From contig JAUTDP010000005.1 in NCBI GenBank assembly GCA_033439795.1, forward strand, positions 3,005,001 through 3,069,000: 64,000 nt of DNA. The letters are read 5' to 3'. Position 1 is the first letter of the stretch. Each line of letters begins with the position of its first letter. The notes under the pieces were generated by a model. It ran no database searches and was not told the origin of the DNA. It was given only the letters and a program-made list of their open reading frames with translations. This DNA comes from Sordaria brevicollis. Its lineage: Eukaryota; Ascomycota; Sordariomycetes; Sordariales; Sordariaceae. This document shows, in pieces, positions 21,957-35,900 of this stretch. A program made the translations under genes and the position numbers.

Positions 21957-24900
21957 GTGCTTCATTTCTATCCGGGGTCGTGAGAGGGAGGTCTCAACTA
22001 GATAGAAGGTTGGGTTGGAAATGAGGGAACAGCGTTGATGAGGGCAGCGCTGCGCTAGACGATAACTAAGGGACAGCGTATGCCAGCAGCGTTGGATGGA
22101 TTGTTTTTGTTTATGTATTGAAAAAGGCGGCATATCAGGCTTTGAGCGTTTGTTTAGCATCTGGGATAGCATTAGGATTGGGCGCATCGCAATCGGACTC
22201 AACGTCACGATACCAGGTCCATGTATATGTCCCACTCGCCTCACCGCACTGGCAATGCCGCAACATGGCATGGCATTGTCAAGTTCTAGACTAGGTAGGT
22301 AGAGGTGAGTATCTTCTTTTTACCGCCTGTCCCTACTTCCCTTTTCGTCTTGAAGAGCGTGACAGCGAAGATGGTGAGAGAAACGACCTGAAGATGAAGA
22401 CGACCGAAACTACTATGGTAAGGGTGGGACGGAGGAGGTTTGTTCCTCACTTCTTCGTCCCATCTTCCAACCTTCACCGTTACTTGACATGCACGGACTT
22501 GAACAGGTGAACAAGAGGTCATCTATTCGGACCTAGATACCACTAACACAAACCGCAGCCAGAACTGACACAACATATCAGCGACACTAACAAGCTGATC
22601 CCGGACGAACTATTCTACAGGCTTCCCGCTGTCAAGCTCAACAGACTTTCGTCTCAGCGTCGGCCCCAGCCTCAGGAGCCTCACCCAAAACATTCCTCAT
22701 CGAACCATAAACTTTTGAGACAAGCCGCGGAAGTCGGAAGTATATACTACTGTAGATGGGGAACGGCTAAAGCGGCACTTATCCAAGACATCCAAGACCC
22801 CTTTCCCAAGAAGCATGCGAGACATCCAAGAGGCTCCAAGACGGCCCGCTGCCTTTTCTTTTCCCCGTTTCGCCGTCTTGGGCGTTACGCGGGTATGCAG
22901 GTCTCTGCTTTTGAGGATGTTGTGTAACTGTGTTTGAGGTTTGTTGACTGTCCGTCATTGCATGTCGTGGACGGTTTTGTGTGACGAGCAGGCAACGGGC
23001 GGGCAGACGGCGGACGGCTGATGGTATGATCTTTGACGACGATGGCAACGCTTCAAAACCGAAGCCTTGTTCTTTTTCTTACGCGTTTTCAATGTGCACC
23101 TACCGTCTCTTCTCGTCGATACCTACCTTGAGCAGGAGGAACGGTGCGTGGCTCCTTCTTCGACTGCTTGATATCCTGGACGTATCGCGCCTTCCGTCCC
23201 AAAAGTCTGACACTAGGTACCTACGTACTTATAAAAGTTCCTCTCGGACCTCGGTCGGTCTTCCCTCTTTACTGTCAGCAACGGTACTCAGCATGCGCTC
23301 CTTCCCTGCCTTCCAATCTCCCTTCCTCTTTGCTCGAAATTTGGGCGACATCGGCATTCGCCCGGCAAACCGGTGAAGCCGCTCCCGCACGTCTCTTCGT
23401 CTTCGAACTCCGGCATCCGGCATCCGCTGTCCACCTCAATTTGGTTCATCAACTTGAGTTCCCGCTCGCGGTCCGGCTCAAAGTGCAGGTGGTGTTGCGT
23501 GTCAACCGTCGATGATTTTTCTTTGTGGCAGGCAAACAAACGTCAACAAGATCGTGCTCCAGGGGCAACACAACAAATCATTGATACCCATCGTCCGTGT
23601 TTGGCATCTGACGTTCGATGTTTACGTCCAATACTAAGATCACGTCGGTACCTTCCACGACATGGACGTCTAGTGACTAGTGACTACCCTACCATCCTCT
23701 GGTCAAACCAGCATCATTACTAACATCAACATCAACAACGACACTAACATTGAAGCCGATACTAACACGACAGTTACAAACCCCTAGCTAACGCCAACAG
23801 GCAGTAGGTACGTACCTCTGTTCAGATTGGTTAGTTTCCACGATGCCTCTAAGCAGTATCGACATTTCCTTTGGGCAACGACAATGTTGTCTCCCGTCTT
23901 TTAAGTGTATAGCGATAGATGGGGATGGAAAGTTGATGTCTAGAATCTTTGTGCTACCATGTGATGCGGCTCAGCGAGGACTAGAACTGCGAGATTGGGA
24001 TAAGTGGTAGTAGACTGGAAGGTGAGGAGAAGCAAGCATGAAGCATGTGAGTGAGTAGTGACAAGAACTTGAAGTTAGGAAGCGGAATTCGGAGTAGGAA
24101 GATGATGGTTATGAATATGCGGCGAGAGGTAAACCTGGCAGAAAGTGTCGAAATCATGAAGCTGGAATGCAAAAAGAAACCAAGACAAATTCGCCAGTTA
24201 AGTTGGTAACTACGACCTTTTACTAGGTATCTATCAGGAAAAACGATGAATAGGAGAGTAGTACTCTCCCTGTCGTGAAGTTCGTTGACACCTGATGGCC
24301 GAAGGAAAGCTTAGATATTCCGCTAACGAAGAACTGTGAGGCACTAACAGACTTTCCATGGATTGCAATACATTTCTGTTAGTGGCCATTGCACTGAAGC
24401 TTCTCAGTCATCTTGGGCCTGTTTCATCTGGATAAATGAAAGGAGTCCATCTTCTGTTTGGTTATGGGTTTCATTGTTTACCTTGGGTTGTCTTTGCGCG
24501 GCTGATAGATTTGAAATGCCATCCTATTTAGGGGTTACCTGCTTGGCCGTGCTTGACTATCACCAGATCAACTTACCAGACGAGCCAGATCAACTCACAG
24601 ATCATCACCTCCCAAGTAAAACCCCCAAAGCTCAGCGATTGTAATCCATCTCTTCCACAAGGCTTAAATGACTTGCAAAACCATCAAGCTTCACAATCCT
24701 CCCTAAACACTCCCATAACCCCCCGAGACGACCGTCGACCATGGGATTGATTGCGGATTGATTGTATCAGATAAACAAAACAAGACAAGCGCTTATGTCA
24801 TATCCTTATTTACCCGAACCCGCTTTGTGCGTCCGTCCCGTTCATGGCACAGCGACCCCATGGGCGGGAGGGCGAGGTGGAATTCAGCTAGGGGCAGGTA

Positions 24901-27900
24901 AGCTTCTTTCCAGAAGAAGGGGTTGCCGAATCTGGATCTCACGATTGTACCACTCGGTATCTTGCCCATGGGGTCTTGTTAGCTCACTGGTACGGTGACC
25001 TACGCACGTAAGATAGGAGGCGAAGCATGGGAGATACGCAAGACATGGGAGGCATGGCATGACAGGCGTGGCAAGCGTGGGAGAAAGCGTAGGATTCGGC
25101 AGCTGGTCGCGTGCTCTGTTACCTGTTGGGTCTGTTGGTGCTGTCGGTCCGTTTAGGTATGTATGTTCGCGCTTGCGGGTACATCGTGTTGTTGGTCGTT
25201 GGCGTCGTTTTGTTGGATGTCGCTACAGATTTCGATAAGCGCAGGCCTGTCATCTTTGAGTGTGATGCGGAGGCTGAGATGAGAGATGCTGCACGGACGA
25301 ATATCGAAATCTCCCAGACCGGGGGCGCGGATGCGGTTTCATGTTGTTGGAGAACTTTTGATTCCCGGCTTGGAATTTCTTTTTTTTTTTTTTTTTCCGG
25401 AGTACGGCTGCACATCATTTTGTTTCTGGAATTTCTGCAGGGTGCCGGACGGAGAGATATCCGGACCAAAGTCTGGAATAACATCACGGTCAGGGTTAGT
25501 TCTGATGGTGGTTCGAAACGACAAAAATGTTAATAAAACACACCGATCGACGAAAAGTCGAGAGGCCAAAAAAAAGGGGTAAAAATGACTTTGTTCCTGA
25601 ATTGGAACAATTGAATGTCGGGGAAGTGCTGGAAACATCAAGTTTAGTGGGGGTCGGTTACGCGGCCCGGGGTGGGGGCTGTTCGGGGACGACCGGGGGG
25701 TCTTTGAATTGGAGATTTTGATGGAGACCGGAGTTGGAGAACGACACTGCTTCTCAACACCAAAAGAGGACCGAGATCGACGGGAAATGTCAGCGGTTAG
25801 AAGCGGTCAGCTGAGTGGGCTGCGAGGCTTTTAGGTTTTGAAAGTGATGATCAATCATGGACGATTTCCTCTGTTCATCACAAGCTTTGACAAGACGGAA
25901 GACGGATGTCAGAAGTCAGGGTTTGGTTCCCTTGGTTGTATAAGAACTGGAAGGTGATGATCAGTAGATTTGAGGCAAGCAGAAAGTGATATGCAAAAGA
26001 AAGGGGTGAATACTAGTCTTGGGAATGTCCAAAAGCCTTCTAGAAATGGGTAGCGGCTGGGTTGTGTTTGCAAGGGTCGACAGCCACCAGTTGTTGAATT
26101 TGGGGACCCCTAAGATTGTTCAGGGTTTTGGTCGGTTGCTGATCGATCCAATTGAGGCTGTTGATGCGATGCTGTCACTTGTGATTGTTTGTTGGTTGCC
26201 TCTCCTGAACGCATGTGATTGACGATGATGGATCTGGATTATAGATTTCGTTGATGACGATGGACGTCGAGGTTGACGATGAAACAAGCACAGCACGGTC
26301 CCTAGCGGTAGGGCAAAATGAAATCTGGGGTTGATACACTTTCACTTGGGACAGACTCGGCGTGGAACAATGGCACCCCACAAATAGGAACAGGAGTGTT
26401 GCAGCCGAGTTGGCAAGCATCGTGACTGTCGCATGATTCTGATTCAGTCTGGGGCGTGGTCGTTACCAGAAATCCTCGATGTTATCCCCGGGGCTTTCAT
26501 CTGGTACAAACATCTACTTGCTGAAGAAGTAATCTCGGAGACCGGTGATAAGAAATCTGAGGATGTTATGCGAGTGAGACCGGCAAGAACGGCAGGCTCT
26601 GAAGCTGTGATTGATGGAAGGGATGATAACCCCCAAAGGCTGACGAATCCTTGGGCCAGCATTTGCATCCAATTGATGAAGAAATGGGAATGGAAATGGA
26701 CCAGAAGCATTCGACAGAACACCCAAAAGTTGAAGCGGGTGCGACACGGTGTGAGTGCAGACCGCCACTTCCCCAAAAGCACTGTGGCAGTTTCAATTGT
26801 CGCAATTGGTGAATCAATTCGCAATCTCAGCGCAACTGCATCCCCGTCGGGGTGGTGTTGTACCTACCTGCTGGATTTGTGCCTGTGCTACTGCAGGAAC
26901 ACACTGACGCTCTTGCCTGCCGGGACTGTCCCTTGGTACCTCTCAACTCTTTATCATCTTGAAATCCCTCTTCCCTTCATTCTTCTCCCAGAAACAAAGC
27001 ATCACCAGTCGGTGAGAGAAAACAACACCATCACCTCACCATTACCAACTCACGATCCAATGCTGCCCGCCATTTGCAACTCGATGCCACGGTTGGCCTG
27101 CCCTGACAAAAGTGCAACCGACCTTGGCCGGCAGCCGTGGGGCCAAGAGTTGGCACATGCTTGGATGCTTGGCGGCCGTCTTGGCTCGCATTGCCCGAAC
27201 CACAGAAATTCCACGGCAGATTGAAAGTCACAGTGTGCCAAGTATACCAAAGTTACAGCACAGGCACAGGCGACAACAGCACCCCTCCCTCCATGTCTTC
27301 AGCGCCCTCGAGGGAAAAAAGTCACAGGGCAGCAGGCCTAGGTCGAAATGGTGTGTGTGTCCCTGGATTCCGCCACCGTCTCTCGCTTGACCAGAAATAT
27401 CGAGACGATATATCGACCATTTCATATCTCCGCGAGAAGTAAGATTACGGTTGATATCTATCCCTTTTTTTTCTTTTGAGGGAGACACAGCACGTCAACC
27501 TTGTTGCACAATAACAACACCGAGCCTTGTTGTACGACGACTACCTTACCTGAGAAGCGCATCTTCAGAAGGGACAAATACAGGGGCAGGCACCACTAAA
27601 CACACCCGCACGGCCACCCGACCAGCGGCACTATGTACCTCTAGACCACCACGGAGCAGCCCCGTCCCCGTCCCCCGATTCCCAAAAAAGTTCAACGGCG
27701 GTCGGTCCCGGTCCACAGTCCTCCAAAACTGGACCCTCCTTGAAGTGGACACCCTCTCTCCATACACACACATCCACCGGACCACCACTGCAGGGCATTC
27801 ATCCCTCCTCCTCTCTTTTCCCGTCTTCCACTTCTTCAAAGGTCCATTTTGTTTCTTGCATTTTCCTTTTCCTGATTTCTGTCCAACTTCCCCCCATCCT

Positions 27901-28108
27901 CAGTCTTGTGACGCGACCACGTCTTCGCCTTTTGCATTTGGAATTCCCACTCTTGGGAACGACCTCGACCTTCGATTCGGCCACTCCTTTCGCCCACTCG
28001 ATCTTTAGCAACCATCACCGACGCCGACTAGTACTACGGACAGTCACCGAGAAACAAGGCCCCCCTTTCGATGCCCCGCCTACGCCTACAACAACGCCGT
28101 CCTCGATA
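21957..28108. other. Gene-poor 6.1-kb intergenic region
   Basis: I found no supportable gene on either strand. The longest frame (26433-27224) overlaps several antisense frames and has no domain-like composition. Visible features are a 17-base T run at 25380-25396 and assorted short purine or pyrimidine tracts. Untranslated RNA genes cannot be excluded by eye. It ends at the left end of the terminal-inverted-repeat element. Confidence 0.45.
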
Positions 28109-28450
28109 AGGGCGTGTACGTTACAACAGTAAATAGCGTCAGTAAATAATTTGGGAAGTTGGATGGTACTTCCGGACCTTTGAAGGTGAGGAAACAACCG
28201 TTAGTAAATTTGCCCCGCCAAGACTTTTTGGACCAACCAGACGGCGTGTATCCGATATAGTGGAGTAAGCTGTCCGATAAGACCAAAAACGGGCCAGTAA
28301 ATCGCGAGAAATTGTTAGAAGATACGCCAGACGAGTGACTTTGGGAAGAAATTAGCCCAATTAACTCGAAGTACCTCACGGGAACCACCTCCTTCAGGAT
28401 TTACAGAAACCTATTTACTGGCGCACTTACTGGTGAAACGTACACGCCCT
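28109..28450. mobile_element. Short non-autonomous element with about 40-bp terminal inverted repeats
   Basis: The left end reads AGGGCGTGTACGTT followed by CAGTAAAT-type motifs. The right end, read on the minus strand, begins with the same AGGGCGTGTACGTT and continues with CAGTAA and CAGTAAATA in the same order, with a few substitutions and one single-base gap over about 40 bases. The element is 342 bases long. Flanks are TA-rich (ATA on the left, AATA on the right), so a TA duplication is likely but not clean. CAGTAAAT-like words also recur internally. A 100-codon minus-strand frame crosses most of the element but has no recognisable motif. Confidence 0.75.
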
Positions 28451-28856
28451 AATACTGTAGCGTCCGCCCGCCATCGACCATTACCAATTACCACCCCCTA
28501 TCCCTAGTCCCGTTTCTAGCTCCGCTCCGGCCGCGTGTACCTCGATTTCGCATCTTTTTTATGCTTTCCCGGTCCCGTCTCTCCGGTCAACCTCTCCCGC
28601 CTTCCTTTTTTTCGGTCTCACCTCTTTTAATATCCGGCCGACACACATCCTTTTAGTGTCTCGCCTCACGTTTTGCTGGTTCGGCCGACGACATCGGACA
28701 CAGGACCAAGGAATCAGAGACAAGCTTGACGCCGCTGTCTTTGTGCTTCCGAACTTACACCGGAGCTGGTGGTCACATCTACCGTCCTAGCTTCCTACCC
28801 ACCCCTTAATACTTACTACAAGTAATTATCCACGTCTCTGACGTTCATCCCACAAG
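28451..28856. promoter_or_regulatory. Probable promoter and leader of the acyltransferase gene
   Basis: About 400 bases of pyrimidine-rich sequence lie between the right end of the inverted-repeat element and the acyltransferase start, so the element sits within the presumed upstream region of the gene. No specific factor site was recognised. Confidence 0.4.
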
Positions 28857-30449
28857 ATGAGCGCTCAGAGTAAAAAGAACATCAAATGGGTCGAGGTAAG
28901 CCATTGCCGTTCCCGTTCCGCGTACCCCTTCCGCACCTCCCGTCTGAGAACCTTGCTGACCACCCATTGTTCCTTCAACAGGGCCTCCGTGGCATCACCT
29001 CCGCCCTCGTTATCGCGACACACATTGCCCGAGCGTTGGACTTTCCGCTCTTCTGGCCTGCCGATGTTAAGGACGGCAGCCCGAGATTGCTACAGATTCC
29101 ATACCTCCGCATTCCCTGGCAGGGCCGTCTCGGTGTGCCCATCTTTGCCTTCCTCACAGGCTTCGTCTGCGCGGCCAAGCCCTTGAAGCTTGCATACATC
29201 CAAGGGAATCACTCGGCCTCCCTCAAAACCGTCGCCCGGTCTGCTTTCCGACGACCCCCTAGGCTGGTCCTCCCGGCTGTCATTGCCACCCTCATCAGCT
29301 TCGTGCTGTCCATCTTCGGTGCTTACACTGCTTCCAACCGTTGCGACAGCTTCTGGGTCCGCTTCGATGCTCCCGACCCCAAACCTCTCGGCGAGAACTT
29401 TCGCAGGCTGTTTAGAGCCCTGCTTGCGACTTGGACCACCACCGAGAATGTTTACGACAGACATCAGTGGGCTATGCGTCCCTTGCTTATTGGAGCCTTC
29501 CAGGTCTACATTGTCCTCGCTGCCACCATTGGCATGCGTTTCCGCTACCGCATTCTCGTCCACGTCCTCTTGGTCGCCTACTGGCTTCTGAACACTGGAC
29601 CCTTGACTGGTACGTGCTCTCCCTCCTCATATGCAATGCGCCCGCACAGACTAACCCACTGTCCCTGCAGAAACCTTTGGTGCCAACCTCGCTCTCGGTA
29701 CCCTCCTCGCCGAGCTGTCCCAGCACCGTCCGACCCAGAACTTCATCTCCAAGTACCAGCGCATCCTCTCGTACATTATCGTGCCCGCCCTCCTTCTTAT
29801 CGGTGGCTACGTCGGCTCCTACCCCCACGAGCACGAGGACTGGGCGCCCTGGTCTCTTCGTCTCCACAAGTTCCTCGTCGATCCTGCCGGTGATGGCTCG
29901 CGCGGCTCGTTCATTGTTCCTAAGGGGTCCAATGCCGGTCGTCGTACGTCCGCGTTCATGATACAATGCGTTGCCGTCTCCATCTTCTTGTCTCCTGGTC
30001 TTCAGAACTTGCTTTCTAACCGCCTGCTCCTCTGGCTCGGCCACCACTCGTTCGCTGTCTACCTCACCCACGGCACCATTCTTAGGACTTTGGGCATGTG
30101 GATTGTTTATGGTATCTCTGGCCAGCCCTGGGAGGACCCCGGAAAGAACGAGGATGGCTCGCCCAAGGAGCCCAAGTGGTTGCACCCCAAGAGCCGCGGC
30201 CACAAGATTGCCTCCATTATTATCTTTACCATGGTTACCTACACCGCTGCCTGGGCGTGGATGAAGTGGGTTGATACTGCGTGCGCCAGGGCCACGCAAT
30301 GGTTGGAGAAGAAGGTCTTTGATGATGACGAGGGCACCGAGGGAGGAAAGGCCGGTGTGGCGGAGAAGGGGTATGCGAATGGCGGAAACAGCAGGGAGCA
30401 TGCGCAGCCCTTGTTGAACGGGGGTGAGGCTCGGGTGCCTCCTCCTTAA
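28857..30449 (+). CDS. Acyltransferase 3 family membrane protein
   Basis: Exons 28857-28895, 28982-29609 and 29671-30449 give a 481-residue protein; introns are GTAAGC...CAG (86 bases) and GTACGT...CAG (61 bases). The N-terminus (KWVEGLRGITSALVIATHI) is the family hallmark: a Leu-Arg-Gly turn followed by a first membrane helix with the conserved His. About ten hydrophobic segments follow. The late motif (LLWLGHHSFAVYLTHGTIL) is the conserved SYxxYLxH-like helix. The C-terminal 60 residues are hydrophilic and Gly/Glu-rich, probably cytosolic. The family transfers acyl groups to sugars, polyketides or wall components across membranes; the substrate here is unknown. The gene is convergent with the STAND gene. 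Confidence 0.9.
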
Positions 30450-32967
30450 GCGAGTCATTCGAGAGATGGCAAGGTACTGAGAGGTGGAATGGAATACATG
30501 TAGAGTGGAGGAAGTTAAGTGATATTCTGGATATCAGCGTGGAAGTCGAGACTGTGATGTGCATGGTCAAAAGGGAAGCCGGAACGGATCGTCAACAAAG
30601 GCGGCAATACCCGGTACAGAGTAGACCAGAGATTCTCTCTACGTCACTTCCCGAAGCCACGAAGCCACATTCACAGAGCAGCTACCAGAAATAGCATCAT
30701 GTATCATTGGGTTTCCTTGTTTTTTTTTATCTCCTTTGTTGTCCACAGAAAAAGATAGTTCCTATGTCTGGAGGTGCATATCCTACATATACCATCTATA
30801 GCCTGGCAGATCCAGGACTGGTAGAAGATCTTGGATATCGAGGAATGGCATAGAGAGGAATATTGGAGGAACATGGAGGAGATACCAATTGAGTTTTTTC
30901 GATCCGATCCCACTTCCTTCACTTGATGTGCTTTGGTGAACCATTCGAGGGCGCCTGTTCCTTTTGTCCCATGCTACGTGCTAATCCATCCCTTCTCGAA
31001 TAAAAGCTCTTGAGAACTCTGCTGTCAAAGGCTCGAGCAACTACCGAATAAATGATCTCCCGAACACACCGTTCGATCGCACAGGTGTCCTGCCGACTGC
31101 CGACCGTTGATGAGAGATGGATAGATGGAGAGATGAAGAGATGCGAAGATGGATACCTGCACATCAAATCACCGATGACGATGACGATAACTCCTGCCGC
31201 TTCCCGCAAAAGATCGCAAGATGGCGTTTTGTCTCCCGCCGCCAAGGATCGCCAGACGCCAGCTAGTCCGCCCCTTCGCCAGGCTGCATGGAACGGGATG
31301 TTGTGTTACTTGAGAGATCGGGAACGGCTTTTTGATGGGATCGTTTGAAGTTTTCTTTGCAAGGGAGGCGGGAAAGGTAAGCGGAAAGGTAAGTCGTTCA
31401 TGACTGGACTGGACAGAAAAAGAATAAATGGCGTGTTCTTGACTGCCCTGACTACCTTGACTGCCCTAACTACCTTGACTACTTTGACTACCATATAGGT
31501 GATGAGCCTCAGCCCAGGGCAGTACACGTACAGTGAAGAGGTGCCCCCCTTTTCAAGTAATGGTCATAAGCTATGTACCGTAGCCTAAAGACCGTACCTG
31601 GGATTGTTACTGTCCTTGATGTGTTGTCAATGTTAGTTGCTATTAAGGTGTAACTGCACAGCATGTCATGGAGCGGATTGCGTTGTCTAATATTAAAGTC
31701 AGAGATATGATTCAGATATGAGTTTTGGGTTCTTCAGGTGGATTCAAATTGATTCATTTAGCAGAGGAGGAGGAGGAGGAGGAGGAGGAGGAGGACATGT
31801 AGTAAGAGACTGGGGTGGATTAAAGTGGACTGAAGTGGACTGAAGTGGACGGTAGGTGACAATTTTGGATGTGGTCCAAGTTGAGCGGTTGGGTAAGTTG
31901 TGTGAGGCTGGTTTGAACCTCAAATTTTTCATGGCAGGTGGACGGGAGTGTGCGTGTGCGATAGATGGGTTGGTAGGAACGGCTTGAGGGTTCCTTTATA
32001 AAGGTGCTGATCGGGACAAGCCATGGAATTGAAAAAAATGCTGGCAAGACAACGATTATCGAATCACGATGTAATGTAGAATGACACAATAACTGCAACT
32101 CTAAAGCCCCTGCCTGACGTTGGTGATGCACTCACTCACTCCCCCATAAGGTACAACATTTCCTCAACGGAGTCGAGTCGAGTCAACGAACATCATCACG
32201 ACCAGACACCCAAGATGGATCACCACATCAAGGAGCACCAAGACGAGCCAAGTACACGCCGGGTATAAACACTACCTTATCTGTATCTGTGAGGAACTAC
32301 CTATCTATGTAAACCAAGAAAACATCATCATATACACACTCTTGTAACCAGGTGACGGGCCATCATTAGAAGACGCCTACCTATATCTCCTTTAACGTTC
32401 CCCCAGCATGGAGCCGGCCGGACCCGTAATCCATCCATACATCGTGATCCAAATTTGCAAAGCCATGACCATAACCAATCTGATTTCGTTTCGTTGTCGT
32501 TCGCTTTTTCCCAACCGTCCATGACCCGGTACCCAAAAAAAATTGTAAAGGAAATCCAACCTAACCCAAACACATCCTGAGCCATGAGGCTTGTCCGTTC
32601 TTTTTTCGTCATCCATCATATCCGTCTCTTCGTCGTCCTGCCTTCGCGCAGCCTTCGTGTTGGTCAGCTGCCTCTGAGATCTTTGGCAGCTTCGTCGGTG
32701 TCGTTCTGCATCGTTGACACCTTGCTCCTCCTTCGTATACATCTGTGGTGGCACCCTTCGAATCGGTGCATCGGCGCACCGAACACCGAGGTGCTCTTCC
32801 CGGCAATTTTTGTCTCGGGGAAACTTGTCGAGTATTGAGTATAATCCTCCGCCTTCTCTACCTCTAGGGTGGCCTCCTCCATCTCCACCACCTCTTTCTG
32901 CCTCAAGATAGCTTCGATGGGACATCTCCATCTCTCAGAAATGCCTACCCCCCTAGAACCACGCACC
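30450..32967. other. Convergent intergenic region
   Basis: It holds the 3' flanks of the acyltransferase (+) and STAND (-) genes. A tandem array of ACTACCTTGACTGCCCT-like units lies near 31440-31495, and a GGA trinucleotide run at about 31764-31795. No gene is supported. Confidence 0.5.
31764..31795. repeat. (GGA)n microsatellite
   Basis: About ten consecutive GAG/AGG trinucleotides in intergenic sequence. Confidence 0.9.
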
Positions 32968-35900
32968 CTACCACCTAATCTTCACCACCCAACTACACCT
33001 TCCATAAGCCCGTTTGCACCAATCGCCCACCCAAAACGCCAAGTTGAACAACTTCTGCGGTACCACAGCCGCCGCCTTTGCGCCCGTCTGGCCCAGGTAT
33101 TTCGCATACCCTTGTTTCCCAGCCTTTGGCTCCGGTAACTTACGTGCTGCTCGACTGGCTTCCCGTTCGCGGCGTTCTTTATCTTCCTTCTCCTCGCGAC
33201 GTTTCATTTCGCGCGCTTCGCGGTGGCGACCGGTTGTGGTGGAAGTGGTGGCGGTGGTGTTGGTTGTCGCGCTGGTGGTGGAGGTTGTCATCGTATTGGA
33301 TCGATCGCGCCCGCGGCGACCGCGAACGGTTTCTTGGTCCGAGTCTGATAGTTCGCCGCGTTGCATTGCCAGTTCGAGCGGGTGGACGGGGCGTTCCATG
33401 TCTGGTTTTTTGCCTAGACTCTCACGGGTGTAATGCGGGGCTTTTTTGTCGACGAGGGTTTCGGTAGATGACCTCCTCGATAACGACGGTGAGGGCGCGC
33501 GAGCGACGTCGGGGTACAAGTCTTCGACGTCATCGGAGTTAGGGTCGACGAGGGTCGCGCACGATGGGTTGATTCCTAGTCCGGGGAAGGGCTCGGTTTG
33601 TCGACGGTGGTGGAATGCCGCGGCGCGGAAGGCGGGTGGGAAGAGGAAATCGGCGGGGGAAGGAGCGGCCATGGGACCGGGGGTGCGGGGGGAGAGTGGG
33701 GATAAGGGCATGCGGGGGGAGACGGGCGATAGGGGAAACCGCTGCGATAAGGGGGAGAGGGGGAAGCGTTGGGAGAGGGGAGACAAGGGCATGCGAGGGA
33801 AATCAGAGAAGCGAGGCGATTGTTGCATCTCGGGCGTCGGTTCGTGCGGTCGCGGGGGAGGAGTTGGTTGCGGTTCTGCCAGCTCAGGCGGCGGCAAGAT
33901 GGGCGAGATGGTCTCCGTCGGACTGGGCGGTGTCGAGTTGGGCAACTCAACAAACGACGCGGTCGGCAAGAAGAAAATCTCATCCGGTGCCGACGGCGGC
34001 GGGGTATCCGGTAATGCCTGGTGGTGCATCACGGGCGTCTTTGCGCGACTGTTGTAATCCGCCTCGTCGACAATCTCGGGCATGCTGGCCTGGGTGCTAA
34101 GCATCGTCGAGCCGCTCTCTCTTGGAATCGGCGGCAGCGGTTTATCCCCCTCCATCGCGTCATCCAGCAACGTATCCCCCGACCCTGCCCTCCGCAGCGG
34201 TTTCCGGAGGATAATCTGCTCCCCGCGATCTCGGCTGGCAGGCATGATGACACTTCGTCCATCATCGTCGCTGTCATCATCGTAATCATCGTCGTCCTCG
34301 CTGCCGTAGTCGTCGCTGTCCTCATCAAACTCGTCTCCTCCTTCTCCGTTCGGCCTGCGGCTCTTTCTTCTCCGCCACCCCTTCGTCTTGTGCACGCCCT
34401 TCAGCACGCGATGCGTCTTGCGCATAATCATGCCCAACTTCTTACCCACCTCGTTCGTCGCAGGCCCCTTGGCATACGGCTCCAACCACTCCAACAACGT
34501 CGCCTCCTCCTCTTTTCCTCTCCCCGGACATTCCAGGACCAAATTCTTCATCCCGCACCCATGCAACACCACGCCAGGCACTTTACTATTCCTATCCGCC
34601 CCGTTCTTAACAAAGAAGTTGGTAATCCACAACACCGCCCTCACCTTTTGATTCGGCAACAACTCCGTCAACTGCTTTTTCCTGAGGGCCGGATGCACCA
34701 AAACCAAAATCGCCTGGCAAGTCAACTCCCACGCGTTCCTACGCCCCCCCAACGTCTTCCCACCACCACCACCACCTCCAGAAACCGAAACCCCAAACTC
34801 ACACATCGGATTCGCCCCAAACTCCAACAACGTCCTACAAACCCTCGCATGCGGCTTCGTCCACGGGACAATACAAAACTCCCCCCCACTAGCAGACGCA
34901 GCCGTCAACTGCGCCCACAAGAACAGCAGTCTCGTCGCCGTGTGCGCCACTTTGGCAGGCACGTACGTCTGCTTGCCCCCCTTTATTTTGTCGATCTTGT
35001 TGATCAAGTTCTTGCGGTGCGACTTGCGTTTCATGGTCGCTTCGATTTCCTCCTCGGCTTCTTTGAGCCGGTGCAGGCACGTGCGCAGGTAGGTCGGGAG
35101 GGAGTACATTATTGCTACTACCAGAAAGCCGAGGTCGATTTCGCGGAGGAGGCGGTGGGTTTCTTCGTCCGGGGTGGAGGAAGATGTGGTGGTGGCAGGG
35201 TCGGCGGGGATGTAGAGAGGGGGGTAGCAGAAGTGGGTGAATTCGGCTTGGACGCGGGTCATGTCGACGTCTTTGGGGCCGGTCCAGAACCAGGAGGCTT
35301 TTTGGGACCAGTGGTGCAAGCGGTGGATGTCGGAGGGGGAGCTGGAGGGGATGGTGGAGGACAAGGCGGCGAACCAGTGCCGCGACATGGCTTGGTCGAG
35401 GCGGTCGAGGTAGCCGTCAAAGACGGGCCGTTTCTTGTACTCGGCTATGCGGGCGTACTCGAGACAAGTGCGCATGCTGTCCCAGACGACGTCGCCGTCG
35501 AAGTAAGTGGTCGTCGGCATGACCCTGGCCATGGTCAAGCAAGACCGGACCAGATACGCCTGGGGGTTAAAGTCGGAGCTGAGCGTCCCATAAAGGAAGT
35601 CAATCGCAATCTGACTCTCCCGAAGGAAATCAACAGCCGTGCGATGCGTAAAGTCGATATACGGCTTATGCGTCTTATCGTCCCTTCTCGCATGCACCTC
35701 CAACAGTCCCAAGCAGCGACTGCCCACCCTGGCCTCAATATCCCTTACCCTCACCTCCTCCAAGTCCCACGTGAGACTGCCCTCGGGAATCAGCTTCACC
35801 TCATCCCACACCCCCTCCGCCAGCGACAACTGGATCGCCAAGATCGGATGCTCCCGAATCTGCTGCTCGATATCCACGCTCGCCAGCACTATGCGAAACA

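Noticed and set aside
26433..27224. 263-codon plus-strand open frame
   Set aside because: Overlaps several antisense open frames, mixed composition, no domain, no repeat of codon bias seen in real genes; likely chance in GC-rich DNA.
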